Source: an uncultured SAR86 cluster bacterium
GTDB lineage: Bacteria > Pseudomonadota > Gammaproteobacteria > Magnimaribacterales > D2472
Reading direction: 5' to 3'
Length of the DNA: 64,000 nucleotides
Assembly: GCA_902622845.1 (NCBI GenBank)
Contig: CACNRI010000001.1
Span: 124,001-188,000 of the forward strand
A program made the translations under genes and the position numbers. Position 1 is the first letter of the stretch. Each line of letters begins with the position of its first letter. Positions 37,573 to 48,105 of the stretch are shown here, piece by piece. The notes beneath the pieces were generated by a model. That model saw only the letters and a program-made list of their open reading frames with translations. It made no database searches and was not told the DNA's origin.

Positions 37573-38321
37573 GCACCCCCTTTAGAGACTGGTAACAAGA
37601 GCATATCAGTTGGGGCAAGTTTCTTAGCCATCCTAATACCATCTCTGATAGCAGTTCTATAGCCAGAGACCTCTTCCCAATCATTTGTTTCATTATTCCA
37701 AACCCCACTTTGTTGCTCGTCTTTAGTTTGATAGAACATTCCTATTCTTCCAACTACGAGAACATTAACTACCATCTCTTTTCCATCGATAACAATCGTA
37801 TCTTCGTATGAAGAAATCTTTCTACCATACTCTGCCTCAATATTATAAGCCTCGAGTATTTGTCTAACTTGTTCAGAGGCCGTAATTTTTGGATTTGATA
37901 GCGAGCTTCTTACAATATCAAGTCTTTCCATTCTTTCATCAATATAAAAAGGAGTATCTAAGGCAACGAATTGTTCCAAGCCTTCGAGCATTCTTTGAGC
38001 TAAAGGCGGAATTTGTCTTTGCATTACAACAACTTGGACTAGTTGCTCATCTAGCTTGTCCATTAAATCAAGTTGTGCTTGGATTTGAATTCTTTTTTGT
38101 TCGTTATAAAGCTTAAGTCCCTCAACCTGCTTTGCGACAACTTTGTATTCATTTACAATCTTATCAGTTTGTTTTTCGGTACTATCAATTTTTTCTTGTG
38201 AAACAGCGCTCTGGCTTGAATTTTCTCTACCTACTTCTAGGACAGATTCCATTTCGCTTGCGCTCAAAAATGAAGTACTTACCAGAAAAATAAACACAAA
38301 GGTAAGTTTTTTAGTCAACAT
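37569..38321 (-). CDS. DUF3450 family periplasmic coiled-coil protein
   Basis: Position first in the TonB2-type operon; IPPLAQRMLEGLEQFVALDTPFYIDERMERL...EYGRKISSYEDTI. Confidence 0.92.
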   Translation of the reverse strand: MLTKKLTFVFIFLVSTSFLSASEMESVLEVGRENSSQSAVSQEKIDSTEKQTDKIVNEYKVVAKQVEGLKLYNEQKRIQIQAQLDLMDKLDEQLVQVVVMQRQIPPLAQRMLEGLEQFVALDTPFYIDERMERLDIVRSSLSNPKITASEQVRQILEAYNIEAEYGRKISSYEDTIVIDGKEMVVNVLVVGRIGMFYQTKDEQQSGVWNNETNDWEEVSGYRTAIRDGIRMAKKLAPTDMLLLPVSKGGA

Positions 38322-38421
38322 AACACGCTCCCTCAGTTAGTGGTGTTTATATATTCTAACAAGTGATTATAAAACCTCAAAAAAAAATTTGATCTTCGTT
38401 CTCTGGTTGTTGAATAAAAAC

Positions 38422-39288
38422 CTAAAATATTTTAGGGAAAAATACGGGTGTTTTCTTAACATATTTCTGATATTCCATATTTTCTCCCCATTTCACATTA
38501 GCTCTTGCCTCAAGCATTCTTACACCGCTTACAAAATAAATCAGTACAAAAGAAAAAATTGGCGATATCAAGGTCCAATATTGCACTCCTTCAAGATATG
38601 TTAAGGACATAATTGCTACTCCCGCCCATAAGACTACTTCACCAAAATAGTTTGGATGCCTAGAAACAGACCAAAGCCCTGTTGTAATAAATTTATTTGC
38701 ATTATCTGGAATTGCTCTAAATTGCGTTTTTTGATTATCTGCAATAACTTCTATAGAAAAACCAGCAATAAAAATAAATAACCCTAAGTAAAATATTGGT
38801 CCAACTGCGACCACTCCATTTGAGACTGCAGTAAGAGCACATAATGAACAAATAACTACCCATAGCGCAGATAAATTAAATGTCATAAAGAATTGAGTTG
38901 GGCTTGTCTTTATTGTTCTAAACCTTTTGTCTTCCCCTGCATCTAAGACTCGTTTTAGTAAGAAGCTTCCTAGTCTTATAGTCCAAATCAGAACTGCAAT
39001 AGAAATAAATAAGCTTAGTGAGAATGTTGCTCCATATGTCTGATAGTAAACAAAAACAGACCCAAAAGCATAGCAAATAGATCCAGTTAAATCATAAAAC
39101 TTTTCAGTTTTAAAGATTAACGCTGGTAAAAAAGCAACCCAATGAATTATTAAAATATACCAAGCTGTTTGAATAACCAGGTCTGAGCCTGAAAGCCCAG
39201 CAAAGGCAACTGTTGCTAAAATTACGACAAATGAAATAATTAAATTAATAATCATATTTTTTGGCTTTTCTACAAAGAGTTTGTTCAT
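38422..39288 (-). CDS. DUF1295 / isoprenylcysteine methyltransferase-like membrane protein
   Basis: Multi-TM; WSVSRHPNYFGEVVLWAG. Confidence 0.92.
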   Translation of the reverse strand: MNKLFVEKPKNMIINLIISFVVILATVAFAGLSGSDLVIQTAWYILIIHWVAFLPALIFKTEKFYDLTGSICYAFGSVFVYYQTYGATFSLSLFISIAVLIWTIRLGSFLLKRVLDAGEDKRFRTIKTSPTQFFMTFNLSALWVVICSLCALTAVSNGVVAVGPIFYLGLFIFIAGFSIEVIADNQKTQFRAIPDNANKFITTGLWSVSRHPNYFGEVVLWAGVAIMSLTYLEGVQYWTLISPIFSFVLIYFVSGVRMLEARANVKWGENMEYQKYVKKTPVFFPKIF

Positions 39289-39329
39289 TTAATGACTCCC
39301 AATTAAAATGAGTAGATATATTGTAAACC

Positions 39330-39899
39330 ATGAAGATACCAACAAATCAATTTAGAACAGGAACTAAAATACTTCTGGATGGTGCGCCATGCTCAATACT
39401 TAGTCATGAATTTCATAAGCCTGGAAAAGGTCAAGCAGTTGTAAGAATTAAATATAGGAATTTATTATCAGGAAATGTTATTGAAAAAACTTTTAAATCT
39501 AATGAAAGTGTTGAGCTTGCAGATGTTACTGTGAAAGAAATGGCATTTTTGTATAAGGATGAAACAAAATGGTACTTTATGGATAACATTACCTATGAAC
39601 AAATAGAGCTAGATGAAAAGATTATGGTTGATGCAAAAAAATGGCTCATTGGTGAGGAACTTTGTGAAATAGTGCTTTGGAATAACTCAGCTATAGCAAT
39701 TAATGTTCCAAAGATTGTGAGTTTAAAGATTGAAACATCCGAGCCTGGCGTAAAAGGAGATACGGTGTCTGGCGCTCAAAAGCCTGCAGTTCTTGAAACA
39801 GGAGTTTCAATTCAAGTACCTCTTTTTGTTGAGGAAGGCGAAGTTGTTAAAGTAGATACTCGTTCATCAGAATATTTAGGAAGAGCTAATGATAGCTGA
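39330..39899 (+). CDS. efp: Elongation factor P
   Basis: FRTGTKILLDGAPCSILSHEFHKPGKGQAVVRIKYRNLLSGNVIEKTFKS. Confidence 0.97.
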   Translation: MKIPTNQFRTGTKILLDGAPCSILSHEFHKPGKGQAVVRIKYRNLLSGNVIEKTFKSNESVELADVTVKEMAFLYKDETKWYFMDNITYEQIELDEKIMVDAKKWLIGEELCEIVLWNNSAIAINVPKIVSLKIETSEPGVKGDTVSGAQKPAVLETGVSIQVPLFVEEGEVVKVDTRSSEYLGRANDS

Positions 39900-41586
39900 T
39901 GAAATAAAGAATAAGATTCTTGCCCATATTGAAGAGCGATTCTCTGAAGATGAGGTTTCAATTGCTTCTTCAAAGTTCCAAATAGAGATACCTGATAGCC
40001 CTGAGAAAGGCGATCTTACATGTAATGTTGCTCTGATATTAGGAAATATTACTAAAAATAATCCAAAAGAAATCGGTCTTGAGATTGGAAATATTTTGAA
40101 GGAGCTCAACTTAGTAAGCTCTATTGAGGTTGCTGGTCCTGGATTCATTAACATCTTTCTCAATCATTCTGGTACTCTAAAAATAATTAAAGATATCCTT
40201 GATAAAAATACTATCAAAGAGGAAGAGAATTCAAAAAAAATTCAAGTCGAATTTGTCTCAGCAAATCCAACTGGTCCTCTTCATGTTGGTCATGGAAGAG
40301 GAGCTATTTATGGAGATGTAATCTCAAAACTACTTGAAAAGAAAGGCCACAAAGTTCAAAAGGAGTACTATGTCAATGATGCGGGAAGGCAAATAGACAT
40401 TCTTACGGCTAGTGTATATTTAAGAGCCATTAACATAGAAGATAATATTTTTCCTGAAAGTGCTTACAGAGGAGAATATATAAAGGAAATTGCAAAAAAT
40501 GCTAATTTACAGGAAGTTGTTAATATTGATGATCTTTTTAAAAATCTTCCCAAGGATAAAGAAGAGAAAATAGATGAAATCATCTCGCATCTCAAATCCG
40601 CTTGCGAGAAAGACTGGCAATCAATAAAAAAAATATCGCTAGAGAGTGTTCTTTCAACAATAGAAAAAGACCTTGAAGATTTTGGTGTAACTTTTGATAA
40701 CTGGTTCTTAGAATCCTCTTTACTAGGTGCCGACTCAAAAATTGATGCAGCTGTCCAACAACTAAATACAAATAATCTAATTGATAATCGAGATGGAAAT
40801 ATCTGGTTTAAATCTTCTGATTTTGGCGATGATAAGGATAGAGTTTTAATAAGAACAGATGGAAGACAAACCTACTTCGCTTCTGATGTTGCTTATCATA
40901 AAGATAAATTAGATAGAGGTTTTGATGAAATTATAAATATTTGGGGCTCCGATCATCATGGATACATAAAGAGGGTCGAAGCATCTCTGGAAGGCTTAGG
41001 CTATGACAAAAATAAACTTTCTGTGAAGCTTGTTCAGTTTGCAAATCTAATTAAAGGTGGTTCGCCAGTTAAGATGTCTACAAGAAGTGGAGAATTTTAC
41101 TCTCTTGAGGACTTATTAAGTGATGTTGGCTCTGATGTTGCTAGATTTTATTATCTTTCAAAACAAACTGATCAGCATTTAGATTTCGATCTAGACCTGG
41201 CAGTCTCAAGCAAAAAAGAAAATATGTATTACTACATTCAATACGCACACGCCAGAATATGCTCTCTTGAAAAAAAAGCTGGCTTAAAAGATTTTCTAGC
41301 AGAAGATATTTCTGAAGACCATGTAGATATTTGCTCAAATCTTATTCATGAGATCTCAAAATATCCAAATGTACTTGAGAAAACCTGTAACAACCTCTCA
41401 CCACACTTATTAATTTTTTATTTAAAGGATTTAGCTTCAATTTTTCATAATTTTTACAACGATAACAAAATATTAGACAAGTCAGAATCTGAAAAATTAA
41501 CTATCCTTGCAGTTACTCATGCCGTCAAGGAAGTAATAGCCGATAGCCTCAATCTTTTGGGTGTAAAGGCATTAGAAGAAATGTAA
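39889..41586 (+). CDS. argS: Arginyl-tRNA synthetase
   Basis: VEFVSANPTGPLHVGHGRGAIYGD; KMSTRSGEFYSLEDLL. Confidence 0.98.
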   Translation: MIADEIKNKILAHIEERFSEDEVSIASSKFQIEIPDSPEKGDLTCNVALILGNITKNNPKEIGLEIGNILKELNLVSSIEVAGPGFINIFLNHSGTLKIIKDILDKNTIKEEENSKKIQVEFVSANPTGPLHVGHGRGAIYGDVISKLLEKKGHKVQKEYYVNDAGRQIDILTASVYLRAINIEDNIFPESAYRGEYIKEIAKNANLQEVVNIDDLFKNLPKDKEEKIDEIISHLKSACEKDWQSIKKISLESVLSTIEKDLEDFGVTFDNWFLESSLLGADSKIDAAVQQLNTNNLIDNRDGNIWFKSSDFGDDKDRVLIRTDGRQTYFASDVAYHKDKLDRGFDEIINIWGSDHHGYIKRVEASLEGLGYDKNKLSVKLVQFANLIKGGSPVKMSTRSGEFYSLEDLLSDVGSDVARFYYLSKQTDQHLDFDLDLAVSSKKENMYYYIQYAHARICSLEKKAGLKDFLAEDISEDHVDICSNLIHEISKYPNVLEKTCNNLSPHLLIFYLKDLASIFHNFYNDNKILDKSESEKLTILAVTHAVKEVIADSLNLLGVKALEEM

Positions 41587-42105
41587 ATGAAAGATTTCGC
41601 TCAACAAAAAAAAGATATAAAAAAAAATAAAAGTGTTTCAAATATAGATACTGGTAAGTCGCCAGTTCCTATAAAGTTGATTTTAGCTTTAATGGTTTTT
41701 CCAGTCGTGTTCTTAATGGGTTCTGGACTATTCTTCAATACAGAGTCTGAAATTTACACAGTAGAAAAAACAGAAAATGATATTACTTTTACATTTGAGC
41801 AAGATCTCAGAAATGAAAATATATACCTTGAATTAGAGAAGATTTATGAAGAGGCAACCTGCAAGTCCTATCTTCAAATTGAAACTTACGGTAAAAAAAT
41901 ATTTGCTGAAGAAACCTTAGATAAGATGAGAGGATTGGGTTTTGAGCCCTATTTAGAAGAGGTAACATCAAAAAACTATGATGGAATACTTTTCAGAGTA
42001 ATGATCGGACCCATGCAAAGCATATCCGATACAAACAATGCCAGAGAAACTCTTATAAGAGCTGATTTCATTCCCCTTCTAAGAACAAGGTGTATCCAAA
42101 TATGA
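41587..42105 (+). CDS. SPOR-domain-like membrane protein
   Basis: Single TM plus C-terminal SPOR-like region (YLQIETYGKKIFAEETLDKMRGLGFEPYLEE...FRVMIGPMQS); directly after argS. Confidence 0.7.
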   Translation: MKDFAQQKKDIKKNKSVSNIDTGKSPVPIKLILALMVFPVVFLMGSGLFFNTESEIYTVEKTENDITFTFEQDLRNENIYLELEKIYEEATCKSYLQIETYGKKIFAEETLDKMRGLGFEPYLEEVTSKNYDGILFRVMIGPMQSISDTNNARETLIRADFIPLLRTRCIQI

Positions 42106-42776
42106 CGAAGTCCTTTGCAAACTTCAAAGAAGATCTAGGGTTCTTTTGTAGCGAGAATGAAATTGATAATGACAAAATATCTATTGTTGGAGTTTCCAAA
42201 AAAAAGAGTTTAGAGGATATTTTGAGTCTGTATCGACTTGGTTTAAGAGATTTTGGTGAGAATTATGCGCAAGAACTAAATGAGAAATCTTTGGCTCTTG
42301 ATTCAAAAAAAATAAGATGGCATTTTATAGGCCCTATCCAAACCAATAAGCTTGGTTTAATTGTCAGAAATTCTTATCTTGTTCATTCGGTTGATAGAGA
42401 AAAAGTATTAAGGAAAATGGATTTCGAATCGAAAAAGATTAACAAAATACAAAAGATATTGGTTCAAGTAAATATAAGTGGTGAAGACTCTAAGTCTGGA
42501 ATTTTGCCTAGCGATGCTGAAGAGTTTATAAACCTTGCTGATAGCTTCGATAACTTAGAACCTACTGGATTGATGTTTATGCCAAATATAAACCAAGATA
42601 AGGTTTCACATATTAAAGAAATAAGAGATTCTGTTGCTTTATTTAATGATATGAAATCAAAAAGAAGCAATATACAAGTTTTGTCTTTAGGAACTTCGTC
42701 TGACTATAAAGAATGCATTAAGGCAGGCTCAAACTTAATAAGGGTTGGGGAAATTCTCTTTGGTCCAAGGGTTTGA
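42090..42776 (+). CDS. yggS: YggS family PLP homeostasis protein
   Basis: ISIVGVSKKKSLEDI; GENYAQELNEK; WHFIGPIQTNKLGLI; LSLGTSSDYKECIKAGSNLIRVG. Confidence 0.94.
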   Translation: MYPNMTKSFANFKEDLGFFCSENEIDNDKISIVGVSKKKSLEDILSLYRLGLRDFGENYAQELNEKSLALDSKKIRWHFIGPIQTNKLGLIVRNSYLVHSVDREKVLRKMDFESKKINKIQKILVQVNISGEDSKSGILPSDAEEFINLADSFDNLEPTGLMFMPNINQDKVSHIKEIRDSVALFNDMKSKRSNIQVLSLGTSSDYKECIKAGSNLIRVGEILFGPRV

Positions 42777-42792
42777 TTTATAATTCACTCTT

Positions 42793-43314
42793 ATGAATAG
42801 TAGTTTATTTTCTTTCCTAGAGCTTGTATCTACAGGCCTGATGTTTATTGCCGTAATTTATTCTATTTTTTCTATTTTTAAAGTTAATTATTTCAACCCC
42901 ATAGTTCAAATATTCGTAAAGATTGTAGATCCATTTACAAAAGTCTTCTTAGGAATTAATAAATCTTTATCAGGATTGATTGTCGCGGTAGTTTTTAAGT
43001 TTTTAGGGCTCTTAAGTTATGTTTCTAGTTATAACTATATTCTGCTTATTTCTATAAGTTTTTTTGAGGTTCTTATCGTATTCTTTAAGATACTTTTTTA
43101 CTTTGTTATTGCTGGTGTTGTTAAGAGTTGGGTTGCTCCATTTTCTGAAAATGATATGTGGAAGATTGTTGAGGAAGTTTCTAATAAAATTCTTGATCCA
43201 ATAAGAAAATTTATTCCATCTATCGGTGGCTTAGATTTCTCTCCTATCTTTGCATTCATTTTACTTAATTCCATAAATCTTTTCCTGGCACAGCTTGCTG
43301 TTTCTATTCTCTAA
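42793..43314 (+). CDS. yggT: YggT family membrane protein
   Basis: Hydrophobic; LDPIRKFIPSIGGLDFSPIFAFILLN. Confidence 0.93.
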   Translation: MNSSLFSFLELVSTGLMFIAVIYSIFSIFKVNYFNPIVQIFVKIVDPFTKVFLGINKSLSGLIVAVVFKFLGLLSYVSSYNYILLISISFFEVLIVFFKILFYFVIAGVVKSWVAPFSENDMWKIVEEVSNKILDPIRKFIPSIGGLDFSPIFAFILLNSINLFLAQLAVSIL

Positions 43315-44403
43315 ATGATTGTTGAGACAAAAAAAATACTTATTGATTCTAAATTAGAGTGTGCTTCGGGGGAGGCTCTTGAAAACTTTGAGCTAATGAC
43401 TGATTTTTATGGGGAGCTAAATGAGAAAAAAGATAATGCTGTCCTTGTATGTCATGCATTCTCTGGAAGCCATCATGCTGCAGGAAAAAGAGATGGTAAC
43501 ATTGGTTGGTGGGATGAGTTCATTGGTCCAGATAAAACAATAAATACAAATCGTTTCTTTGTTGTCTCCGTAAATAATCTAGGAAGTTGTTTTGGTTCTA
43601 GTGGTCCTCTCAGTAAAGATAAAAATGGGGAAAGATTTAATAATAATTTTCCTCAGTTAGAGGTTATTGATTGGGTTGAATCTCAAAAAATGCTTGCCGA
43701 TAAATTAGGGATAAAAAAGTGGCACTTAGTCATTGGAGGGAGTTTGGGAGGCATGCAATCACTTCAATGGGCTGTTAGTTATCCTAAAATGGTAAAAAAA
43801 GTTGGTATTCTTGCTGCTGCAGCTAAAACAAGCTCTCAAAATATTGCTTTGAATGAGGTTGAGAGAGAAGTTATAAGGAAAGATAGTGATTTTCATGACG
43901 GGAAGTATCTCGAATTTAATAAATCTCCAATTGAAGGCCTTAAAGCTGCAAGGATGCTTGGTCATATAACTTATTTATCAGCAAAAAATATGGATCAGCG
44001 CTTTGGAAGAAAATTGCAAAGTACTGATTCCAAAATAGCTGAAGATGTTGATTTTGAGATTGAGAACTACCTTCAGTATAAGGGAGGAAAGTTTGCAGAA
44101 TCATTTGATGCTAATTCATATATTCTTTTAACAAAAGTTATGGATAAATTTGATATTGCTCATGGGTATGAAGATAGTCTTGAGACTGCTCTTGAAAACA
44201 TTGCTGCCGAAGTTCTGGTTGTATCGTTCACCACAGACTGGATGTTCCCTACAAGCAATGGAAAAGAGATATGTTTGGCATCCATCAAGGCAAATAACAA
44301 ATGCTCATATATTGAGTTAGAAGGAGAGCATGGTCATGACAGCTTCCTTTATCCAAATGATGATTACCAAAATGCAATTAAAAACTTTATCGAATCAAAA
44401 TGA
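43315..44403 (+). CDS. metX: Homoserine O-acyltransferase
   Basis: VLVCHAFSGSHHAAG; VIGGSLGGMQSLQWAVSYP; GHDSFL. Confidence 0.95.
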   Translation: MIVETKKILIDSKLECASGEALENFELMTDFYGELNEKKDNAVLVCHAFSGSHHAAGKRDGNIGWWDEFIGPDKTINTNRFFVVSVNNLGSCFGSSGPLSKDKNGERFNNNFPQLEVIDWVESQKMLADKLGIKKWHLVIGGSLGGMQSLQWAVSYPKMVKKVGILAAAAKTSSQNIALNEVEREVIRKDSDFHDGKYLEFNKSPIEGLKAARMLGHITYLSAKNMDQRFGRKLQSTDSKIAEDVDFEIENYLQYKGGKFAESFDANSYILLTKVMDKFDIAHGYEDSLETALENIAAEVLVVSFTTDWMFPTSNGKEICLASIKANNKCSYIELEGEHGHDSFLYPNDDYQNAIKNFIESK

Positions 44404-44993
44404 AATCAGATTTTAAGAGAATAATTGAAAAATGGATTCCTCAAAACACTAAAGTGCTCGACCTGGGCTGTGGCGATGGAGACCTTTTAGAGTACCTTAA
44501 AGACTCGAAAAATGTTAATGGCTTTGGTATTGAAATAGATGTTTCTAAAGCTAATGAATGTCTTAAAAGAAATATCCCAGTTATGCAATGTGATATTGAT
44601 GAGGGTATTAAGGAGTTTGATGATTTGGATTTTGATATAACGATAATGGCAAACTCAATCCAATGCCTTAAGAATCCTAATTTGGCTCTTCAAAATATCC
44701 TCAATATCTCTAATAAATGTATTGTTACTCTTCCAAACTTTGCCCACTGGTCTTGTCGATTAGACTTATTTTTAGGAAAGATGCCTGTTACAAAGAATCT
44801 TCCAGTGCCCTGGTATGAGACTAAGAATATTCATTTGTGCACTATTAAAGATTTCGAGGAACTCTGTAGCAACTTAGATGTATCTGTAATTGAAAAATTG
44901 TATTTAAACAATAACTTCAAAGAGAGTGCTTTAACAAGACTATTGCCAAATCTTTTTGCTGCTGAGGGTGTATACTTAATTGAAAGGAAATAA
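44400..44993 (+). CDS. metW: Methionine biosynthesis protein MetW
   Basis: KVLDLGCGDGDLLEYL; VTLPNFAHWSCRLDLFLGKMPVT. Confidence 0.95.
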   Translation: MKSDFKRIIEKWIPQNTKVLDLGCGDGDLLEYLKDSKNVNGFGIEIDVSKANECLKRNIPVMQCDIDEGIKEFDDLDFDITIMANSIQCLKNPNLALQNILNISNKCIVTLPNFAHWSCRLDLFLGKMPVTKNLPVPWYETKNIHLCTIKDFEELCSNLDVSVIEKLYLNNNFKESALTRLLPNLFAAEGVYLIERK

Positions 44994-45573
44994 ATTAATC
45001 ATAGCTTCCTCAAATAAAGGGAAAATCAACGAATTCCAAAAAATTCTTCCAGATTTTGAATGCATTCCTCAATCTGTTTTCAGTATCAGCGATGTTGAAG
45101 AAACAGGAAAAGATTTTGAAGAGAATGCAATCCTAAAAGCTAAAAATGCATTTTCAAAGACAAATATCTCATCTATTGGTGATGACTCAGGCTTAATAGT
45201 CCCTACAATTGATAATGAACCCGGTCTTTACTCGGCTAGATATGCAGGAGTGAATGCAACTGATAGTGATAACAGAAATAAGCTTATATCAAAACTTAAG
45301 GATAAAAAGCTTGAATCAACTTATGCATATTTTTTTTGTTGCGTTGTTGCTGTTGGTATAAAGGGTCAAAATGAAATTATAGTTTGTGGTGGAAAAGTTG
45401 AAGGTGAGGTCAGAACTATTGAAAGAGGTGAAAAAGGTTTTGGTTATGATCCAATGTTTTATCCTAAAGGATATTCAGAGTCTTTCGCGGAGCTTAACTC
45501 TTCAGAAAAAAATAAAATAAGTCATAGAGGCCAAGCTTTAAAAAAGCTCATAGATAAATTAAATAAGACTTAA
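44980..45573 (+). CDS. rdgB: Non-canonical purine NTP pyrophosphatase
   Basis: LIIASSNKGKINEFQ; DDSGLIVPTIDNEPGLYSARYAG; GEKGFGYDPMFYP. Confidence 0.96.
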   Translation: MKGNKLIIASSNKGKINEFQKILPDFECIPQSVFSISDVEETGKDFEENAILKAKNAFSKTNISSIGDDSGLIVPTIDNEPGLYSARYAGVNATDSDNRNKLISKLKDKKLESTYAYFFCCVVAVGIKGQNEIIVCGGKVEGEVRTIERGEKGFGYDPMFYPKGYSESFAELNSSEKNKISHRGQALKKLIDKLNKT

Positions 45574-46203
45574 TTTAAAGTTATATATCTCTCGCCCTTC
45601 CTTGATTCCTTTTTTTTGAAACTTAGAGAGCTCTCTCCCAGGTATTTGCTTTATAGTTTCAATAGAAAACTTATCTTCAAAGCCTCTCAATATATCTTGA
45701 ATCTGTTCTGCATAGTTTTTCCAGTCTGTAGAAAGAAAAATAAATGAATTTGGTTTTAAACATGGTTGAATGCGCTCAAAGAAATCTTTATTTAAGAGTC
45801 TTCTTTTGTGATGTCTATCTTTTGGCCATGGATCAGGGCATATGATATAAACTTCATCAAATTTAAAACCTTTTTCCTCAAAAATAAGATCTCTTATATC
45901 TCCTTCATGAATATATATATTTTCCAGTGAATGTTCTCTAATTTTTCCTATTAAATTCCCGATCCCGGATTTATAGACTTCAGAAGCTAAAAATAATGTA
46001 TTATTTTTTTCTTTCGCAAAGGAAAAAAAGTCTTCCCCATTACCAAAACCTATTTCAAGCGCAATTTTACGGAATGATAGATCATTATTTAAGGTATTAG
46101 GATCATCCAAAGAATAATCTGCTAAGAAACTTAGGTTTTTTTCCTGAAGATTGGTAATCCTTCCTTTTCTTCTAGCAAAGCTTGGTAAAAAGTTATATCT
46201 CAA
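45559..46203 (-). CDS. trmB: tRNA (guanosine(46)-N7)-methyltransferase
   Basis: LEIGFGNGEDF; CPDPWPKDRHHKRRLLNKDF. Confidence 0.95.
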   Translation of the reverse strand: MRYNFLPSFARRKGRITNLQEKNLSFLADYSLDDPNTLNNDLSFRKIALEIGFGNGEDFFSFAKEKNNTLFLASEVYKSGIGNLIGKIREHSLENIYIHEGDIRDLIFEEKGFKFDEVYIICPDPWPKDRHHKRRLLNKDFFERIQPCLKPNSFIFLSTDWKNYAEQIQDILRGFEDKFSIETIKQIPGRELSKFQKKGIKEGREIYNFKLSLI

Positions 46204-47001
46204 CTACTTTATTACTCCATCTTCTGGAGACGATTTCGATGCGTATAGTCTTTTTTTCATTCTCCCGGCTAAGAATGCTTCTCTGCCTGACTCAATTGCT
46301 TTTTTCATGGCTGAAGCCATGAGAATAGGATTTTTTGCTTCGGCTATTGCTGTATTCATTAGTACGCCATCGCATCCTAGCTCCATTGCTATGGTTGCAT
46401 CTGAAGCTGTCCCTACTCCGGCATCAACTATGATTGGTTTATTTGAGTTCTCCAAGATTATCTCAATGTTATATGGATTTGTTATTCCTAGTCCTGAGCC
46501 AATAGGAGCTGCAAGAGGCATAATTGAAACACAGCCAATATCATCAAGCTCTTTACATAATATTGGATCATCGGTGCAATAGACCATTACTTCAAAATTA
46601 TCTTCAACTAATATTTTTGCAGCCTCAAGTGTTTGAGTCATATTTGGAAATAGAGTTTTTTCATCACCCAAAACCTCAAGTTTAACGAGATTATGACCAT
46701 CTAAAAGTTCCCTTGCTAAATTACAAGTCCGAACCGCATCATCAACACTATAGCAGCCTGCTGTATTAGGAAGGATTATAAAATCTTCAGGGTTTAGGAA
46801 ATCAAGAAGGTTTGGTTCTTCTTTATTTTGACCAATATTAGTCCTTCTTATTGCCACTGTAACCACTTCTGCTCCAGAGGCGACTATTGCGTCTTGTGTT
46901 TCTTGGAAATCTTTATATTTCCCTGTACCGACAAGGAGCCTAGATGAGAATTCTCTAGAGCCGACAACCAACTTTTCCAATTTACCCTCCGCCAACGGCA
47001 A
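46204..47001 (-). CDS. thiG: Thiazole synthase
   Basis: [66 protein letters not shown]. Confidence 0.97.
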   Translation of the reverse strand: MPLAEGKLEKLVVGSREFSSRLLVGTGKYKDFQETQDAIVASGAEVVTVAIRRTNIGQNKEEPNLLDFLNPEDFIILPNTAGCYSVDDAVRTCNLARELLDGHNLVKLEVLGDEKTLFPNMTQTLEAAKILVEDNFEVMVYCTDDPILCKELDDIGCVSIMPLAAPIGSGLGITNPYNIEIILENSNKPIIVDAGVGTASDATIAMELGCDGVLMNTAIAEAKNPILMASAMKKAIESGREAFLAGRMKKRLYASKSSPEDGVIK

Positions 47002-47194
47002 TAACTATTTCAACTTCATCTTTGTCATTGAGAGTATAGTTATCAATCTGTGATTTTGGAACAATCTCTCGATTTATTTCTACGGCAAATCTGGCTTCGG
47101 AGAGATTTAAGCTATCTATTAGTTCTTTAAGGGAGTCGGATTTAAGGTGGATTTCTGAGCCGTTAAGGATAATGCCTATTGTTTTTGCATTCAC
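46982..47194 (-). CDS. thiS: Sulfur carrier protein ThiS
   Basis: Ubiquitin-like small protein ending in VIAVGGG; upstream of thiG. Confidence 0.93.
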   Translation of the reverse strand: MNAKTIGIILNGSEIHLKSDSLKELIDSLNLSEARFAVEINREIVPKSQIDNYTLNDKDEVEIVIAVGGG

Positions 47195-48054
47195 AGAGCA
47201 TCAGTCATAGAGCTTCTTAATTTTTTAAGAGCACCATTTTCGATCTGTCTAATTCTTTCTGCTGAAATTTTATATTCTTCTGCTAGCTCATGAAGAGTAA
47301 CTTTAGAATCGGATAAATATCTTCTTCGTATAATATCTTTGCTTCTGTCATCAAGGCCTTTGAGAGCATCTAAAAGTTCAGCATTATTAAACGCCATTGT
47401 TTGCTCTGCCTCAACCAAGTCTTCAGGATTAAATCTTTTATCTTCTAGATATTGTGATGGCGCCATTATTTCACTATCGCCATCTCCCGTATTTACAGGA
47501 GCATCAAATGATGAATCGTTAGAAGATAGTCTGTTTTCCATATGCAAAACATCTTTGACTTCGACATTTAAATCTTCAGCAATTTTTTCTGCTTCTTCTT
47601 TAGTGAGCCATTCCAATGACTTTTTCTTGCTCCTCAGATTGAAGAATAGTTTCCTTTGAGCTTTGGTAGTGGCTATTTTTACAAGCCTCCAGTTTTTAAG
47701 AATGTACTCATGAATTTCGGCCTTTATCCAATGGACTGCAAAAGAAACAAGCTTTACACCTCTATTAGGATCAAATCTATCAACAGCTTTCATAAGACCA
47801 ACATTACCTTCTTGGATAATATCACCTATTGGTAAACCGTAGCCTTGATAAGATCTTGCAATATGAACGACAAAACGTAGATGCGAAATGACCAATTGCC
47901 TTGCAGCATCAAGATCATCGTTGTCATAAAGCTTATGAGCAAGTTCTTTCTCTTGTTCAGGCGTTAATATTGGTATTGAGTGCACGCAAGCAAGGTAAGA
48001 TTCTATATCTTTACCTGGCGTTGTTAGCTCAATTTTCTGTAAATCAGTACCCAT
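47191..48054 (-). CDS. rpoH: RNA polymerase sigma-32 factor
   Basis: YLACVHSIPILTPEQEKELA; GYGLPIGDIIQEGNVGLMKAVDRFDPNRGVKLVSFAVHWIKAEIHEYIL. Confidence 0.96.
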   Translation of the reverse strand: MGTDLQKIELTTPGKDIESYLACVHSIPILTPEQEKELAHKLYDNDDLDAARQLVISHLRFVVHIARSYQGYGLPIGDIIQEGNVGLMKAVDRFDPNRGVKLVSFAVHWIKAEIHEYILKNWRLVKIATTKAQRKLFFNLRSKKKSLEWLTKEEAEKIAEDLNVEVKDVLHMENRLSSNDSSFDAPVNTGDGDSEIMAPSQYLEDKRFNPEDLVEAEQTMAFNNAELLDALKGLDDRSKDIIRRRYLSDSKVTLHELAEEYKISAERIRQIENGALKKLRSSMTDAL

Positions 48055-48105
48055 TATAATTTCTGTTTATATTATATTATACATAAAAATTATGTAGACC
48101 TTAAA

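Noticed and set aside
46982-47300. Possible TPP riboswitch controlling thiS-thiG
   Set aside because: thiS overlaps the rpoH stop by 4 nt and no THI-box-like CTGAGA...ACCTGA arrangement was seen; rpoH-thiSG-trmB resembles known gammaproteobacterial gene order.
41587-48054. argS-SPOR, yggS-yggT-metX-metW-rdgB and trmB-thiG-thiS-rpoH gene order as a novel cluster
   Set aside because: Largely matches the conserved neighbourhood in Pseudomonas-like gammaproteobacteria; only proC/pilT appear missing from their usual place, which is weak evidence of anything new.
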